Shown here: in pieces, positions 1 through 9,868 of the stretch
Layout: each line of letters opens with the position of its first letter
How positions within the stretch are numbered: the stretch's first letter is position 1
Source: Chitinophaga pinensis
Lineage (GTDB): Bacteria; Bacteroidota; Bacteroidia; Chitinophagales; Chitinophagaceae
Assembly (NCBI RefSeq): GCF_007896845.1
Contig: NZ_VOHS01000016.1
Span: 108,714 to 172,713 of the forward strand
Reading direction: 5' to 3'
Length of the DNA: 64,000 nt
Made by a program: the position numbers and the translations under genes
The notes under the pieces: model-generated
The model's database searches: none
What the model was told of the DNA's origin: nothing
Seen by the model: only the letters and a program-made list of their open reading frames with translations

Positions 1-96
1 AGCCAATACGCGGAAACGGGGTTTAGCAGGTTGTAATGCCAATAAGGAACAAAGGATTACAATAACGGGAATGGAGAGAAAAGAACGCAGGTTCAT
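1..96 (-). CDS. N-terminus of a secreted protein, cut by window edge
   Basis: A leftward frame opens with ATG at 96 and stays open to base 1 (32 codons). It starts MNLRSFLSIPVIVILCSLLA, a short charged start followed by a hydrophobic stretch, then LQPAKPRFRVLA. This looks like a signal peptide or membrane anchor. The body of the protein lies outside the window, so no function can be given. It reads in the same direction as the next gene, whose stop is about 50 bases upstream of this start. Confidence 0.5.
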   Translation of the reverse strand, partial: MNLRSFLSIPVIVILCSLLALQPAKPRFRVLA

Positions 97-146
97 AGTG
101 ATGAAAGATATATTCTCCCTAAAATAATACTTCCATCTTAATAATG

Positions 147-665
147 CTAACGCCAGTATCTGCCGGCGAATGGCCTCGCAGGAATATCCTGATTACCAGC
201 TATAAAGGCCCGGATCAGGCCATTGACATGAGTCAGGATCTCCGCCTCACTATTAAAAGTGCCCATAGGGCCATTCAATTTGATTGTCCCGTCGCCTACA
301 GCGAAATTAAATTTTCTGCCATCTTTAAAATTGATCAAAAAACGATATATACCCGGTATCTGTAAACGTTGCTGACTGAAAGTCACGTTATCAAAGTCCT
401 GTACGGGAAAACGTATTCCCTTCATATCGAATAGGTTATAGACGATCACTTGTCCATTCTCAAAGTACACCGAATAAGACCTGCGAGTAAATTTTATATA
501 GGCGAATGACAGCAAAGCCCAGGCTAATATGGCAAACAAACTCCATGGCAAGTCTATCCCCACAAATATGAGGATTGGAGTTCCTACTAACAAAATAATC
601 GCTACCAACTGGTAAACTGGCGTATCATCATTCAATATCAACTGACGATTGGAGATATAACTCAT
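147..665 (-). CDS. Hypothetical membrane protein, two N-terminal TM helices
   Basis: A 172-residue protein with two adjacent hydrophobic segments at about residues 20-58 and a soluble C-terminal half rich in short beta-strand-like stretches (YSVYFENGQVIVYNLF, FRFLINFKDGRKFNF-type). The layout resembles small bacterial membrane proteins with a PH-like cytosolic domain, but I cannot name the family with confidence. The sequence CAAAAGTA at 701-708 is the reverse complement of the Bacteroidota -7 box TAnnTTTG and could drive it; I see no clear -33 box. Function unknown. Confidence 0.7.
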   Translation of the reverse strand: MSYISNRQLILNDDTPVYQLVAIILLVGTPILIFVGIDLPWSLFAILAWALLSFAYIKFTRRSYSVYFENGQVIVYNLFDMKGIRFPVQDFDNVTFSQQRLQIPGIYRFLINFKDGRKFNFAVGDGTIKLNGPMGTFNSEAEILTHVNGLIRAFIAGNQDIPARPFAGRYWR

Positions 666-810
666 TGTACAGGGATATATGTTTCTTTTTATTAATGCAG
701 CAAAAGTAGCACAATTATTCTATCACTTTCTTTCTCAAAACCTTACAAAAGTCAATCGGGGCATAGTATTTGGTGTTGCGTGGGTATTACAATCATAAAA
801 AAGGTTTACA

Positions 811-1131
811 ATGCCTACTTCAAAACAAACGACAGCAAAACCAGCAGCAAAAACCACTACAAAAGCAGCACCTGCAAAAGAAGGCGGTGGAAAAGGATTG
901 AAAGCCCCACTGACTCCAAGTGCAGACCTGGCAGCAGTAATCGGTAGTGATCCGCTGCCAAGAACAGAGATCACTAAAAAGATCTGGGATTACATTAAAG
1001 AGCACAATCTGCAGGACGCTCAGAATAAACGCCTGATTAACGCAGATGAAAAACTGAAGAAAGTATTCAATGGCAAAGACCAGATCTCTATGTTCGAACT
1101 GGCCAAAGAAATGAATCAGCACGTTAAATAA
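811..1131 (+). CDS. SWIB/MDM2 domain protein
   Basis: A 106-residue protein. Residues 1-30 are an Ala/Lys/Thr-rich low-complexity tail (TTAKPAAKTTTKAAPAKEGG). From about residue 31 it has a single SWIB/MDM2 domain: LAAVIGSDPLPRTEITKKIW, then DYIKEHNLQD and KLKKVFNGKDQISMFELAKE, the usual hydrophobic pattern of the fold. In eukaryotes this fold belongs to chromatin remodelling. Small stand-alone bacterial forms with basic tails also occur in Bacteroidota and Chlamydiae and are presumed nucleoid-associated; that role is inference here. It is monocistronic, followed 40 bases later by a strong hairpin terminator. Confidence 0.9.
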   Translation: MPTSKQTTAKPAAKTTTKAAPAKEGGGKGLKAPLTPSADLAAVIGSDPLPRTEITKKIWDYIKEHNLQDAQNKRLINADEKLKKVFNGKDQISMFELAKEMNQHVK

Positions 1132-1170
1132 GTTAACCTCGTTACCTTACTCAGCAAAGTGATATTCTCA

Positions 1171-1201
1171 GATTGCCGCCGTCAAGCGGCAATCTTTTTT
1201 T
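1171..1201. terminator. Hairpin terminator
   Basis: A perfect 9-bp stem, GATTGCCGC and GCGGCAATC, with a short loop, followed by a run of seven T on the + strand. It ends the SWIB gene and lies directly after the stop of the convergent T9SS gene, so it may serve both. Confidence 0.9.
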
Positions 1202-2786
1202 ATCTTACCAGCATCAATGTGCCCTGCTGTTGCATCGCCTGTTGCCTGCTATCCGTATAGGTCACTACCCACAGATAACCGCCCGCCGGCATACCAGCTC
1301 CTTTCTGCGTACCATCCCAGCCCATATCAGGATTGCGGCTTTCAAAAATCAGCTGCCCCCATCTGCCATACACCGCCATCCTGAAATCACTCACAGCATC
1401 ATGCACTTTCGCACGGAAAATATCGTTCATACCATCTCCATTCGGACTGAACGCATTTGGTATCAGCACCGCACATTCCCGACTCTCCTTCGACACATTC
1501 GTACTACCTCTTACCTCACACTGATGCTTGTCAGTAATGCGGTAAGTATATTCTCCTGATTCCAGCGGCACAATGATACTATCCGGTCCCGCCGGCACAC
1601 CAGAGACTTCATACATATATGGCCGCGTCCCACCTGTTACCGCAAATTCCAGTTTCCCGTCTTTTACATTACTACAACTGGCCGCGCCGGTTTTTATTGA
1701 TTGTACTTCCAACCGCTCTACTGCCGGTATGTTGAACTGCTTCACCTGCCATACACAGCTGAATACATCTTTCACCGCCAGATTATAATCACCCGGTTGC
1801 AGATTTTCAAACACCGCGCTTTTCTGATAAGTAGCCCCTCCGTTCATACTGAACACATAAGGGTTTTCACCTCCTGATGCTACAATAGTGATCTTCCCCT
1901 TATCCCCATAGCAACGCAGTTCTTCCGACTGAATATCCGCTGTCATTTCATACTCACCAACCTGCACTTCGTCTGATGCTGTCGCACCGGTCGCACTCGT
2001 AACCGTCACGCGATAAAGCCCTTTATCAAGATGAGATACCACCGGATCACTGTATCCGCCGGGCTCCCATTTATACTGATATGGCCCTTTCCCGGCAGTC
2101 ACTTCCACAGCTACGCTACCCGTCTGCTGACCTTTACAGGTGTTATGCGCCGTTACTGAAATCTTCGGTACTTCGGCTATATAAGGGGAGAAATTATCGA
2201 CCAGCACCGCTGAATATAATTGTTTACAGGTACTGTCCCGGTAGGGCCCGAATACAAAATATTTATAATCTTTTTCCGGCGTGAATGTCGCCTTGTACAT
2301 ACGCCATTCTTTGTGCGTAAAAGTGCCTGATTTCCATAAAATATCTCCTTTTTCACCCGGCGCATTTGCACCATAAATAACCATGCCTCCATAACACATG
2401 GGCGCTGAAAAATACCGTTCCGGAAAGGCTAATCCGAACGAAATGGTATACGATCTGTTGGCGCGCAAAGGTGTTACCAGTTCCTGCATCACCCGTTCAG
2501 ACCAGGTCGCAGAAGCGATCATCCCGATATATGTATTACCGTCCATCGGTGGCGTATTGACGCCTACCACACCCGGTTGTACATCAGGGGATTGTTCATA
2601 ACGCTTCCACGGCGCTGGCGGCAGTAATGCAAGTAAAGGAGACTCCATTGACGGGTTTCCCAGCTCGATATCCTGGGCATGTACCTGATTAAGGCCAGAA
2701 AACAATAAGATTAAACACAGCAATAGGCCACAGGCATGCATAACGCCTGCGGTAGCCCGCAGACATAAACACTCCGGCTTGTTCAT
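1200..2786 (-). CDS. Secreted protein with type B T9SS C-terminal domain
   Basis: A 528-residue exported protein. Residues about 16-37 form a hydrophobic signal peptide ending VHAQD. The middle has a jelly-roll-like part (about 40-205) followed by two or three SprB/PKD-like beta repeats (for example GTRPYMYEVSG). The last 90 residues are a gliding-motility-associated type B C-terminal domain: IPNAFSPNGDGMNDIF, then VYGRWGQLIFES and GYLWVVTY. Such domains target proteins to type IX secretion and the cell surface. It is probably an adhesin or other surface protein; the substrate is unknown. It converges with the SWIB gene across the shared terminator. Confidence 0.9.
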   Translation of the reverse strand: MNKPECLCLRATAGVMHACGLLLCLILLFSGLNQVHAQDIELGNPSMESPLLALLPPAPWKRYEQSPDVQPGVVGVNTPPMDGNTYIGMIASATWSERVMQELVTPLRANRSYTISFGLAFPERYFSAPMCYGGMVIYGANAPGEKGDILWKSGTFTHKEWRMYKATFTPEKDYKYFVFGPYRDSTCKQLYSAVLVDNFSPYIAEVPKISVTAHNTCKGQQTGSVAVEVTAGKGPYQYKWEPGGYSDPVVSHLDKGLYRVTVTSATGATASDEVQVGEYEMTADIQSEELRCYGDKGKITIVASGGENPYVFSMNGGATYQKSAVFENLQPGDYNLAVKDVFSCVWQVKQFNIPAVERLEVQSIKTGAASCSNVKDGKLEFAVTGGTRPYMYEVSGVPAGPDSIIVPLESGEYTYRITDKHQCEVRGSTNVSKESRECAVLIPNAFSPNGDGMNDIFRAKVHDAVSDFRMAVYGRWGQLIFESRNPDMGWDGTQKGAGMPAGGYLWVVTYTDSRQQAMQQQGTLMLVR

Positions 2787-2959
2787 AGGATCGAAATAGT
2801 CAGGTTATTCAAATAGTATCATACGCGGGTCCATCCAAGCGTTTACCCAGACCCGGTCAGAATAAAGATATGTAAATAATTATTATTTATAATAATATTT
2901 AATCTGTAGCGGCATATTTCGCTATAGCAGTCTGAAAGACTGCACTATTTCAATGACAA

Positions 2960-3718
2960 TCAACAAGATAAGGCTACTGGTGTCTCGGTTAGCTTGTCAT
3001 ATAAGAATATGGTTTTATTGTTCAGTACGCAATAAAGAATATTCGTATCCAACTGCTGAGATGTGGAAAATACGGTAATGATGTTGTTCAGGAGTGCTAC
3101 AGAAGCCTCAGTATCAGCAACGGAAACGTTGTCAAAGAAGTGATGATACTCCACAAGGATCTGACCAATTTTAATCCCTGATTCTAAAATGTCTTTTAAT
3201 ACGGCGTATTCAGCACCCTCGATATCTATCTTCAGGATATCTATGTGATCGTGTCCCAACTCCTTCATCAGGGTCGTTAGACGCTTTGCAGGTACTTCCA
3301 CAAAAGCATTCCTGTTGTTGATCTCCATAGTGGAGTGAGAAATATGGTTGGGATTCTCTGGTTTGTAAAACTTCATCGATCCATCACTATCAGACAGTGC
3401 TACACCCTTGTACAAAAACTCCGCTGGTAAAGGTTGTGCGTCCAGCCAGGTCTTCACTTCAGGTGTCGGATCAAATGCATGTATCTTCACGCCATACTTT
3501 TTGATCATGGAAAGATCAAACGTAATATCGTTACCAATACCTACAGAATACACAATACTCGCTGCATTGATAGTGCCAGATTTTATCATCCACCCTCCGT
3601 AATCAGATCCATGCCTTTCCTGTGGCACTTTAATCTGTACGCGCGTTTTCGGTGCTTTACCTGAACGCATCTGCCATTCACGTTTTAACATTCTCAGAAC
3701 TTCCTTTACTTTACTCAT
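2960..3718 (-). CDS. FkbM-family methyltransferase
   Basis: A 252-residue SAM-dependent methyltransferase of the FkbM type. Visible motifs are VYSVGIGNDITFD (motif I, about residue 55), IHAFDPTP (acidic end of strand 2, about 80) and DILKIDIEGAE (motif IV, about 160). FkbM-type enzymes O-methylate sugars or polyketides. As the last gene of the leftward polysaccharide unit it probably methylates a sugar of the repeat unit. It is separated from the upstream acyltransferase by about 100 very AT-rich bases with tandem repeats, so it may be expressed less strongly or from its own signal. Confidence 0.88.
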   Translation of the reverse strand: MSKVKEVLRMLKREWQMRSGKAPKTRVQIKVPQERHGSDYGGWMIKSGTINAASIVYSVGIGNDITFDLSMIKKYGVKIHAFDPTPEVKTWLDAQPLPAEFLYKGVALSDSDGSMKFYKPENPNHISHSTMEINNRNAFVEVPAKRLTTLMKELGHDHIDILKIDIEGAEYAVLKDILESGIKIGQILVEYHHFFDNVSVADTEASVALLNNIITVFSTSQQLDTNILYCVLNNKTIFLYDKLTETPVALSC

Positions 3719-3723
3719 TACAG

Positions 3724-3802
3724 CGATTTTTTTAATTATAATTGCTTTTTTTAATTATAATTTATTTTTCACATTATAATCGATTTTTTTATAATTATAA
3801 TT
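3724..3802. repeat. AT-rich imperfect tandem repeat upstream of FkbM gene
   Basis: Four imperfect units of about 19-21 bases, each built on ATTATAATT followed by an A-run (leftward reading), sit just before the FkbM start codon. Each core is nearly palindromic. It could be a weak terminator or attenuator, or a slippage-prone spacer. Confidence 0.6.
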
Positions 3803-3817
3803 GCCCCGCTTGTAAAT

Positions 3818-5008
3818 TTATTTTCTCAGCTTGAGTAAATAAGGGATAGCTTTCCATGACACTGTAGAGCGTCCTCTGAAAAATGCCAGTAATTTCTGCG
3901 GCCAGTACTTGTCCATACAAGGACGTTCTATTAACACAAAATATACAGCTGATATAGTCAGAATCAGAAAGATCTGCAGCACGTTAAATAAAGCCAGATT
4001 AAGATAAATAGAGTCAAAAAGAAGCCGCTGATAAACTTATTTCCGAACGCAGAAATAATGACCGTATGCCACAGATAAATTGAATAACACATACCCCCGA
4101 TCGTGAAAATAACCCTGTTCGTCAAAAACCCATTTATAAACCCATGAAACAAACACAGGTAATTAAAAATAGCAATTACCACAAACAGACCCATATTCAA
4201 TATCAGATCAGGATCATTATTGGGTAGAATCATCTTTAATATAAACACGAGCATTAAGGCAGGTATCCCTATCGCCCATACCCACGACTTTTTAAGCGGC
4301 AGGCTGGTATTGGTCACCTTCAGATCCGCGAGTAGAAACCCTGTCAGGAAGTACTGAATGGAATCTATGATCGTACGGTATGGCAACTGATAAATACTTC
4401 TTGTAAAAATCATCAGCACACATATCAGCACTATATGGTTCTCCGTTTTGTAGCAGACAGCAAAAACAATCTCGCCAGCAGTGGTGCCATAATATAAAAT
4501 TGTACCTCCACTTCAAGACTCCACGCGACACCATTGACTAATGGTAAAGTGTACCTGTCCCAGATAAGATTGTGTGTATATGTTAACGATGCCATGAGGC
4601 TCGGCAGCAATTCACTGAAAGTATATTTGTGCAGTACATATACCATTACAAAGAAAGTATAATCATGCATAACATATATGGCGGCTCCAGACGTGTCAGC
4701 CTTCTGACAAAATAAGACCGCAATACTACCTTCTTTCCATCCCCCAGATACTGTTGGCAAATGGCAACCCAAGGATATACCCACTAATGACAAAAAACAA
4801 GGACACACCAATACCTCCGCCATGCAGCATATAACCGCAAAGTGACAACCACTTATCCTGCTGGTGTAAAATCTCTTCTACCTTGTCAACAAAAAGCCGT
4901 CAATGTGTGCAATCACAACAGCAAATATGGCTATAAACGCAAGCCGTCTACTTCTGGAACAAACTTCCCATTAGAAGTAATTCTGTTAAAAATGGATAAT
5001 GGTTGCAT
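3818..5008 (-). pseudogene. Acyltransferase 3 family O-acyltransferase, multiply frameshifted
   Basis: Reading across frames from ATG at 5008 gives a complete acyltransferase 3 protein of about 390 residues. The N-terminus has FVPEVDGLR, followed by a hydrophobic segment, VVIAHIDGF and ISGYILG. The middle has GVAWSLEVEVQFY (near 4520) and the end has YFVLIERPCMDKYWPQKL (near 3930) before TAA at 3818. The protein would span the membrane about ten times and O-acetylate a polysaccharide sugar. At least five frameshifts interrupt it, several being one missing base in a T-run (near 4945 and 4892). This is denser damage than in neighbouring genes, so real decay is possible. Family identification is firm; functionality is doubtful. 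Confidence 0.85.
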
Positions 5009-5048
5009 GGTTATTTGATAATATTGGTTACGGGAAAAAATAGCTATA

Positions 5049-5602
5049 TCAGGTAACAATACTAAGCGGAGGTATATTCGTCCAGTCTTCGATTCTGACA
5101 TTTCTCATAATAACAGCGCCGGCGCCGATAGTAGCACCTTCTCCGATGATCGCTCCACCACCGATATAACTTCTGGGACCTATATGTGCGAAATCGCCTA
5201 TGGAAACTTCATGATCTACGGCACAACCAATGTTGAGGATAACATGCCGTCCTATATCTACGCCTGCCTGTACAATTGCGCCGGGCATTACTACAGTACC
5301 CTCTCCGACACGCACATAACGGGTGATAAAAGCCGCGTTGTCGATAAGTGTACAAAAATTATGTTCTACAAAGGATACAATTTTCTTTCTGATAAGGTTA
5401 TTACCGATAGCGATCACAAGCGGACAGTCACGCATAAATACACTATCATATTTCAATACCGTCTTCTCTCTGAATTGCTCGTTTAATGTCGCATTATCAT
5501 CAAAGAACGCCGCAACTGTATAATTATTTTGAGGGCCAGTTCTTCTATTGTCAACGCATGACCTCCTTTGCCATAAATAAGACATGGGCTCATTGTTTTC
5601 AT
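5049..5602 (-). CDS. NeuD-like sugar O/N-acetyltransferase (one frameshift)
   Basis: Starts at ATG 5602 (or 5593) with a nucleotide-binding-like N-terminus, CLIYGKGGHALTIEEL, and continues after a missing A in the A-run at 5527-5530 with YTVAAFFDDNA. The C-terminal half is a left-handed beta-helix of hexapeptide repeats (VGEGTVVMPGAIVQAGVDIG, then IGEGATIGAGAVIMRNV). This is the PglD/NeuD acetyltransferase pattern, about 185 residues, acting with acetyl-CoA on a nucleotide sugar or sialic-acid-like substrate. As sequenced, its frame is fused to the tail of the upstream WecA-like gene; restoring one base separates both genes. Confidence 0.8.
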
Positions 5603-6553
5603 TTAAACGTGGCTGCATCAGCTTTCCTTTAAAGCCGATATAAATGAGCACCAGCGGCAGTAAGATCAGTGTGCCTCTCAACCAGTCCTGATGAATGGTC
5701 CAGTGAGTGTTCAGCAGCAACACAATTATCAAAATTTGTACCAGCGCATAAACAGTAGCTACCAACAAATGGGGTACCTTTTGCTCATTCACCAGTATCT
5801 GATAGAAATGCAGCCGGTGTGCCTTAAAAATATTTTGTTGCAAAATAAGTCTGTGTATGATAGTAAGAATAGAGTCAACACCATAGACGCCAAGGAATAA
5901 TATATACATCCAATTGCCTGTTGTGAGGATCAGATCCAGCAACAATGCTACAATCCAAAAAGCAATCGTTACACTGCCCACATCTCCTGCAAAGCAAACA
6001 GCCTTCACCCGGAAGTTAAAAACAGAAAGACCACACACGCGATCATTGGTATCCATATCATATCCTCTGCTATAAACGGTATCTGATATACATTCACATA
6101 CTGCAGGCCCGCCAGTATCACCAGACTATACAAGCCCGTAATACCATTGATGCCATCCATAAAATTGTAAGCATTGATAATACCAATCACCAGTATATAC
6201 AAGGGAACGATCACCAGTATTGGTAAAGCCATCACCTGCAGATAAAGAAATAACAAGGTGACCGCTACCATATGAAATAACAGCCGCACCTTATTAGGCA
6301 GCGTATAAATATCATCAAGGAAACTTATCAATCCAATGACCAGAATACCCGTTACCGGCAGCCAGAACGCTGTAAAATGCGTACACAATACCACCAGTGC
6401 CGCCATAATGAATACAATACCTCCGCCCCTGATCGTCACGTTTCTGTGTGAACTCCGCTCATTGGGCTTGTCAATAATGTTATACCTGTCCGCTATCTTG
6501 AAATACACCGGTAATAACACAAAGAATAATATAGCAACTGCCAGATACATCAT
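5524..6553 (-). CDS. WbpL/WecA-like initiating glycan phosphotransferase (one frameshift)
   Basis: MraY/WecA/WbpL family, about 340 residues with many membrane helices. Seen in order: DKPNERSSHRNVTIRGGG (about residue 20), SFLDDIYTLPNKVR (Asp pair, about 85), YNFMDGINGITGLYS (about 130), AGDVGSV (about 190) and HRLILQQNIFKAHR (about 230). The family transfers a sugar-1-phosphate to undecaprenyl phosphate and starts repeat-unit assembly at the inner membrane. The frame breaks in the A-run at 6018-6022; adding one base joins CVVFLF to FNFRVKAVCFAGDVGSV. It overlaps the upstream reductase gene by four bases (ATGA). Confidence 0.85.
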
Positions 6554-7472
6554 AATACAGACGATAACTTGTCAATAACCCGGGAAGGCTGCCAGTTAAA
6601 TGCCCGTCTTGCTTTCCCGTCGTCAAAAGTCAATGTGGAAGTAATTTTACGTAACTTATCACTATTTACCGGCGCACGCTTTCCCAACAGATTCCCTACG
6701 CCGGCAATCACCTTCGCCATACCCATCGGTATTGCTGAAGGGGGCTTTTTCTTCAGCGCCGTCGCGATACAGGTCTCCAGTTCCCTGAAACTCGGATGAT
6801 ACCCATCTGTCAGATTATACACCCCTCCCTCCTTCATCGCTACCGGTATCACAGCCGCTACATCTCCCGCCCATACCACGCTTTTGCGTGCCGCTGCCTC
6901 ACCAATACTCAGGTACCTGCCGGAAGAGATCCCACGGATCATTGCCCCCAGATTACCGGGAGGCTCCGGACCCGCAATCAGCGGTAACCGTAATATCAGC
7001 AACTGTACATCACGCTGCCCGCACCATTCGGTCAGATAATGCTCTGCCTGAATCTTGCTTCTGGCATAAGGGGAATCGCCATTCAACGGATGCAGCTCAT
7101 TGATCATATTTCCCTCATCTACGCCATACACAGCAACTGTACTGATAAATACAAAATAAACGGAATGGCATCTGATGCTTCCAATGACTCGCACAGATGC
7201 ACCGTACCATATAAATTCACTTTATAAAACTCATCTGCCTCTTCGGGAGATGTAGGCACTACATGCGCCTTTCCGGCACAATGCACCACTACCTCGCATG
7301 CCGGCAGTTCCTTTGATTTCTCTCTGGAAAGATCCATCTTCACATGACTTGTCTGCCCATATTCAGCGCCATTACGTCCTATCGTTGTCACATTATATTC
7401 AGATCGTAGTGTATGCAGGATCTCCGTGCCCAGAAAACCGGAAGCTCCGGTTAATAGCAAAGACGCTTTCAT
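6550..7472 (-). CDS. WbpV-like NAD-dependent sugar epimerase/reductase (one frameshift)
   Basis: Extended short-chain dehydrogenase, about 307 residues: LLTGASGFLGTEIL at the start (Rossmann glycine motif), VVHCAGKAH, ISTVAVYG and the catalytic SPYARSKIQAE (YxxxK). Its position next to a WbpL-like transferase, with a WbpM-like dehydratase in the same unit, suggests the UDP-4-keto-sugar reductase (WbpV/WreQ type) that makes UDP-QuiNAc or UDP-FucNAc for the initiating transferase. One T is missing from the T-run near 7153-7156, which splits the gene between AIPF and VFISTVAVYG. The exact product sugar is inference. Confidence 0.78.
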
Positions 7473-8692
7473 GATACTGTAAGTATTTGCGCATACTTGT
7501 CAAGGATACGCTCTTTGGAATATACATTTACCGCCAGACTACGGGCGCGGACGCCCTTCGCTTCCAGCTCGGCAACTGATGCCATAGAAAAGCTGTTAAA
7601 GAAACGCAACAGGCCTTCTTTGTCGGTCAGCTGAAAACACCAGCCGACCCCATGCTCTTCTACCATCTGCCCTATTTCTCCGCTACGGTCGCCAATATAA
7701 AGGATCGGTTTACCCGCCGCAAGAATGTTATATGACTTGGAAGGTACGCCTAACCCTACCATACCATCCTGTAACGATACAATACCAATATCAGATGCAT
7801 TCAGGAAATGCTGCTGTTTGCTTCTCGGAAAGGAGTCCAGCATACTTACATTCGTCAGCTGATGCGCTTCTACATAATCCTGCAGCTCTTTTTTAGAAGC
7901 CCCTTCACCAATAAACATAAAATGCAGCAAAGGGTTCCTTACCTCCCGGATAATAGCAAAAAGCTCCTGTAAACCCTGTACCCGCCCCAGATTACCGGCA
8001 AACTGAAAGATGATCTTCTCGCCAATATGCAAGTCCTGTACAAGGCCGTTGACCGTTTTTTTCTCCGGACTGATAATCTCAATATCCGCCCAGTTCTCAA
8101 TGATATGAATCAATGGCCTGTGCGTATATTTAGCCATCTTTTCTTCGAATAAGGCCTTCATATCCCTGCCCAATACCAATAACACCGTCATACGACTATA
8201 AGCAGCGTTAAATATGCTTTTCAGGAAGCGGTAAGGCAGACTCCCCGGTCTGACCAGCTTCGCCACCACCAGATTCTCCGGAAAAACATCATGTACGATC
8301 GTATAACAACGCAAGCCCTTCCAGCGACAAATGCGTGCCGCCAATAGTAACAACGGCGCCGGATTGGTCACCAGCAATACATCATCTCCTTTCTTCGCTT
8401 TACGAAACAAGGCAATAGCCAGCCGCAGACTGATCAGCACCAGCCGCAAAGCCCGTTGTAAGAGTTTATCTTTGTTCAGATTACCTGCCTTCACACGGGT
8501 AATCTCGATATTCTCCAGGCCATGTGCATCTGACATGATCTTCGACTGCTGATAAGCGGCCGGTCCGCAAAGCACATGTACTTTCCGTTTCCCCGCTACC
8601 TGCTCGCTGATCTTGGTCATGATGTAAGCAGTAGACGTCTCTTCCGGAAAAAACAACTCTGTAACTACCCAAAATGTTTTCTCCCTGATCAT
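7469..8692 (-). CDS. Glycosyltransferase family 4, WbuB-like
   Basis: About 407 residues, GT-B fold. The N-terminal domain starts FWVVTELFFPEETSTAYIM. The C-terminal Rossmann domain has FQFAGNLGRVQGLQ, FMFIGEGASKKEL and VGLGVPSKSYNILAAGKPIL. GT4 enzymes of this kind (WbuB) move L-FucNAc onto the lipid-linked chain, and the gene follows directly after the FucNAc synthesis genes. I prefer ATG at 8692 over 8716 because it lies just after the stop of the upstream gene at 8694. The start overlap with the next gene (4 bases) indicates co-translation. Confidence 0.82.
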   Translation of the reverse strand: MIREKTFWVVTELFFPEETSTAYIMTKISEQVAGKRKVHVLCGPAAYQQSKIMSDAHGLENIEITRVKAGNLNKDKLLQRALRLVLISLRLAIALFRKAKKGDDVLLVTNPAPLLLLAARICRWKGLRCYTIVHDVFPENLVVAKLVRPGSLPYRFLKSIFNAAYSRMTVLLVLGRDMKALFEEKMAKYTHRPLIHIIENWADIEIISPEKKTVNGLVQDLHIGEKIIFQFAGNLGRVQGLQELFAIIREVRNPLLHFMFIGEGASKKELQDYVEAHQLTNVSMLDSFPRSKQQHFLNASDIGIVSLQDGMVGLGVPSKSYNILAAGKPILYIGDRSGEIGQMVEEHGVGWCFQLTDKEGLLRFFNSFSMASVAELEAKGVRARSLAVNVYSKERILDKYAQILTVS

Positions 8693-8693
8693 A

Positions 8694-9845
8694 TCACTGA
8701 TTTTTGCTCCATACAACCCTGTTTATGTAATCAGTATAAGACAGTATAATTCTCACTACTTTATCTGCTACATTCGGCATACTGTAATCACTCACCTCCC
8801 GCAACGTGCGCTCCTCACCTCTCTTTTGTGCTGCCAGTTGTACAAGTCCCTGCATGATACGCTCCGGATGAAGCCCCACCATCATCACAGATGCCTCTTC
8901 CATCGCTTCCGGCCGTTCATGTGCCTCGCGTATATTCAAAGCAGGAAAATTCAGAATAGACGATTCCTCGGATATCGTTCCACTGTCCGACAACACCGCT
9001 TTTGCATGTAACTGTAAGGCGATGTAATCACTCAACCCCATCGGTTTCATCAGCTTGACAAGCGGATCAAAGGTCACGCCTTTTGCCTCGATCATCTTCC
9101 TTGTACGCGGATGTGCAGATACTATCACGGGATAACCGAATTGCTGCGCAATACCATTCAAAGTCGTTACAAGATGATCGAAGTTTCGATCTGAGTTAAT
9201 ATTTTCCTCCCTGTGCGCAGATACAACAAAGTACTGCTGTTCCTTTAACTCAAGCGTCGTCAGTATCCCTGATTGCTTTACTTTAGGCAGATAGTGATGT
9301 AATACCTCATACATCGGACTACCCGTTTTAATGACCCTGTCCGGTGACAATCCTTCCCTGAGCAGGTACTCTCTTGCGATGTCGGAATAAGTCAGGTTAA
9401 TATCGCTGATGTGGTCCACTATCTTACGGTTCGTTTCTTCCGGTACCCGCTGGTCAAAACATCGGTTCCCTGCTTCCATATGGAAGATCGGGATCCTTCT
9501 CTTCTTGGCCGGAATCGCACAAAGACAGCTGTTCGTATCTCCCAGTACAAGGAAGGCATCTGGTTGCTCCGCTTCCAGTACCGGGTCGATCTTAATAAGG
9601 ATCTGACCGATTGTTTCCGTGGCCGTCTTTCCCGCCGCTTCCAGAAAATGGTCAGGCTTACGCAGTCCAAGGTCTTCAAAGAAGATCTGGTTCAGCTCAT
9701 AATCATAATTTTGTCCCGTATGCACCAGCACATGTTCTATAGCTTCGGATTCATCCAGTTTTGCCAGTACTCTGGCCAAACGTATAATTTCAGGGCGGGT
9801 TCCTACAACAGTCAGTACTTTCAGTTTCTTCATTGTGTTACTCAT
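8694..9845 (-). CDS. fnlC: UDP-N-acetyl sugar 2-epimerase, CapG/FnlC type
   Basis: 383 residues of the non-hydrolysing UDP-GlcNAc 2-epimerase (WecB) fold: VVGTRPEIIRLARVL, HTGQNYDYELNQIFFEDL, VLGDTNSCL, HMEAGNRCFDQRVPEETNR, SAHREENINSD and SDSGTISEESSILNFP. The GNRCFDQ variant and its location directly after CapE- and CapF-like genes point to the last step of UDP-L-FucNAc synthesis, inversion at C2 of UDP-N-acetyl-L-pneumosamine. A second WecB-fold protein at 16368-17435 belongs to the other sugar pathway. Cytosolic. Confidence 0.85.
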   Translation of the reverse strand: MSNTMKKLKVLTVVGTRPEIIRLARVLAKLDESEAIEHVLVHTGQNYDYELNQIFFEDLGLRKPDHFLEAAGKTATETIGQILIKIDPVLEAEQPDAFLVLGDTNSCLCAIPAKKRRIPIFHMEAGNRCFDQRVPEETNRKIVDHISDINLTYSDIAREYLLREGLSPDRVIKTGSPMYEVLHHYLPKVKQSGILTTLELKEQQYFVVSAHREENINSDRNFDHLVTTLNGIAQQFGYPVIVSAHPRTRKMIEAKGVTFDPLVKLMKPMGLSDYIALQLHAKAVLSDSGTISEESSILNFPALNIREAHERPEAMEEASVMMVGLHPERIMQGLVQLAAQKRGEERTLREVSDYSMPNVADKVVRIILSYTDYINRVVWSKNQ

Positions 9846-9868
9846 AACTGGTTTATACGCGATTCTTT

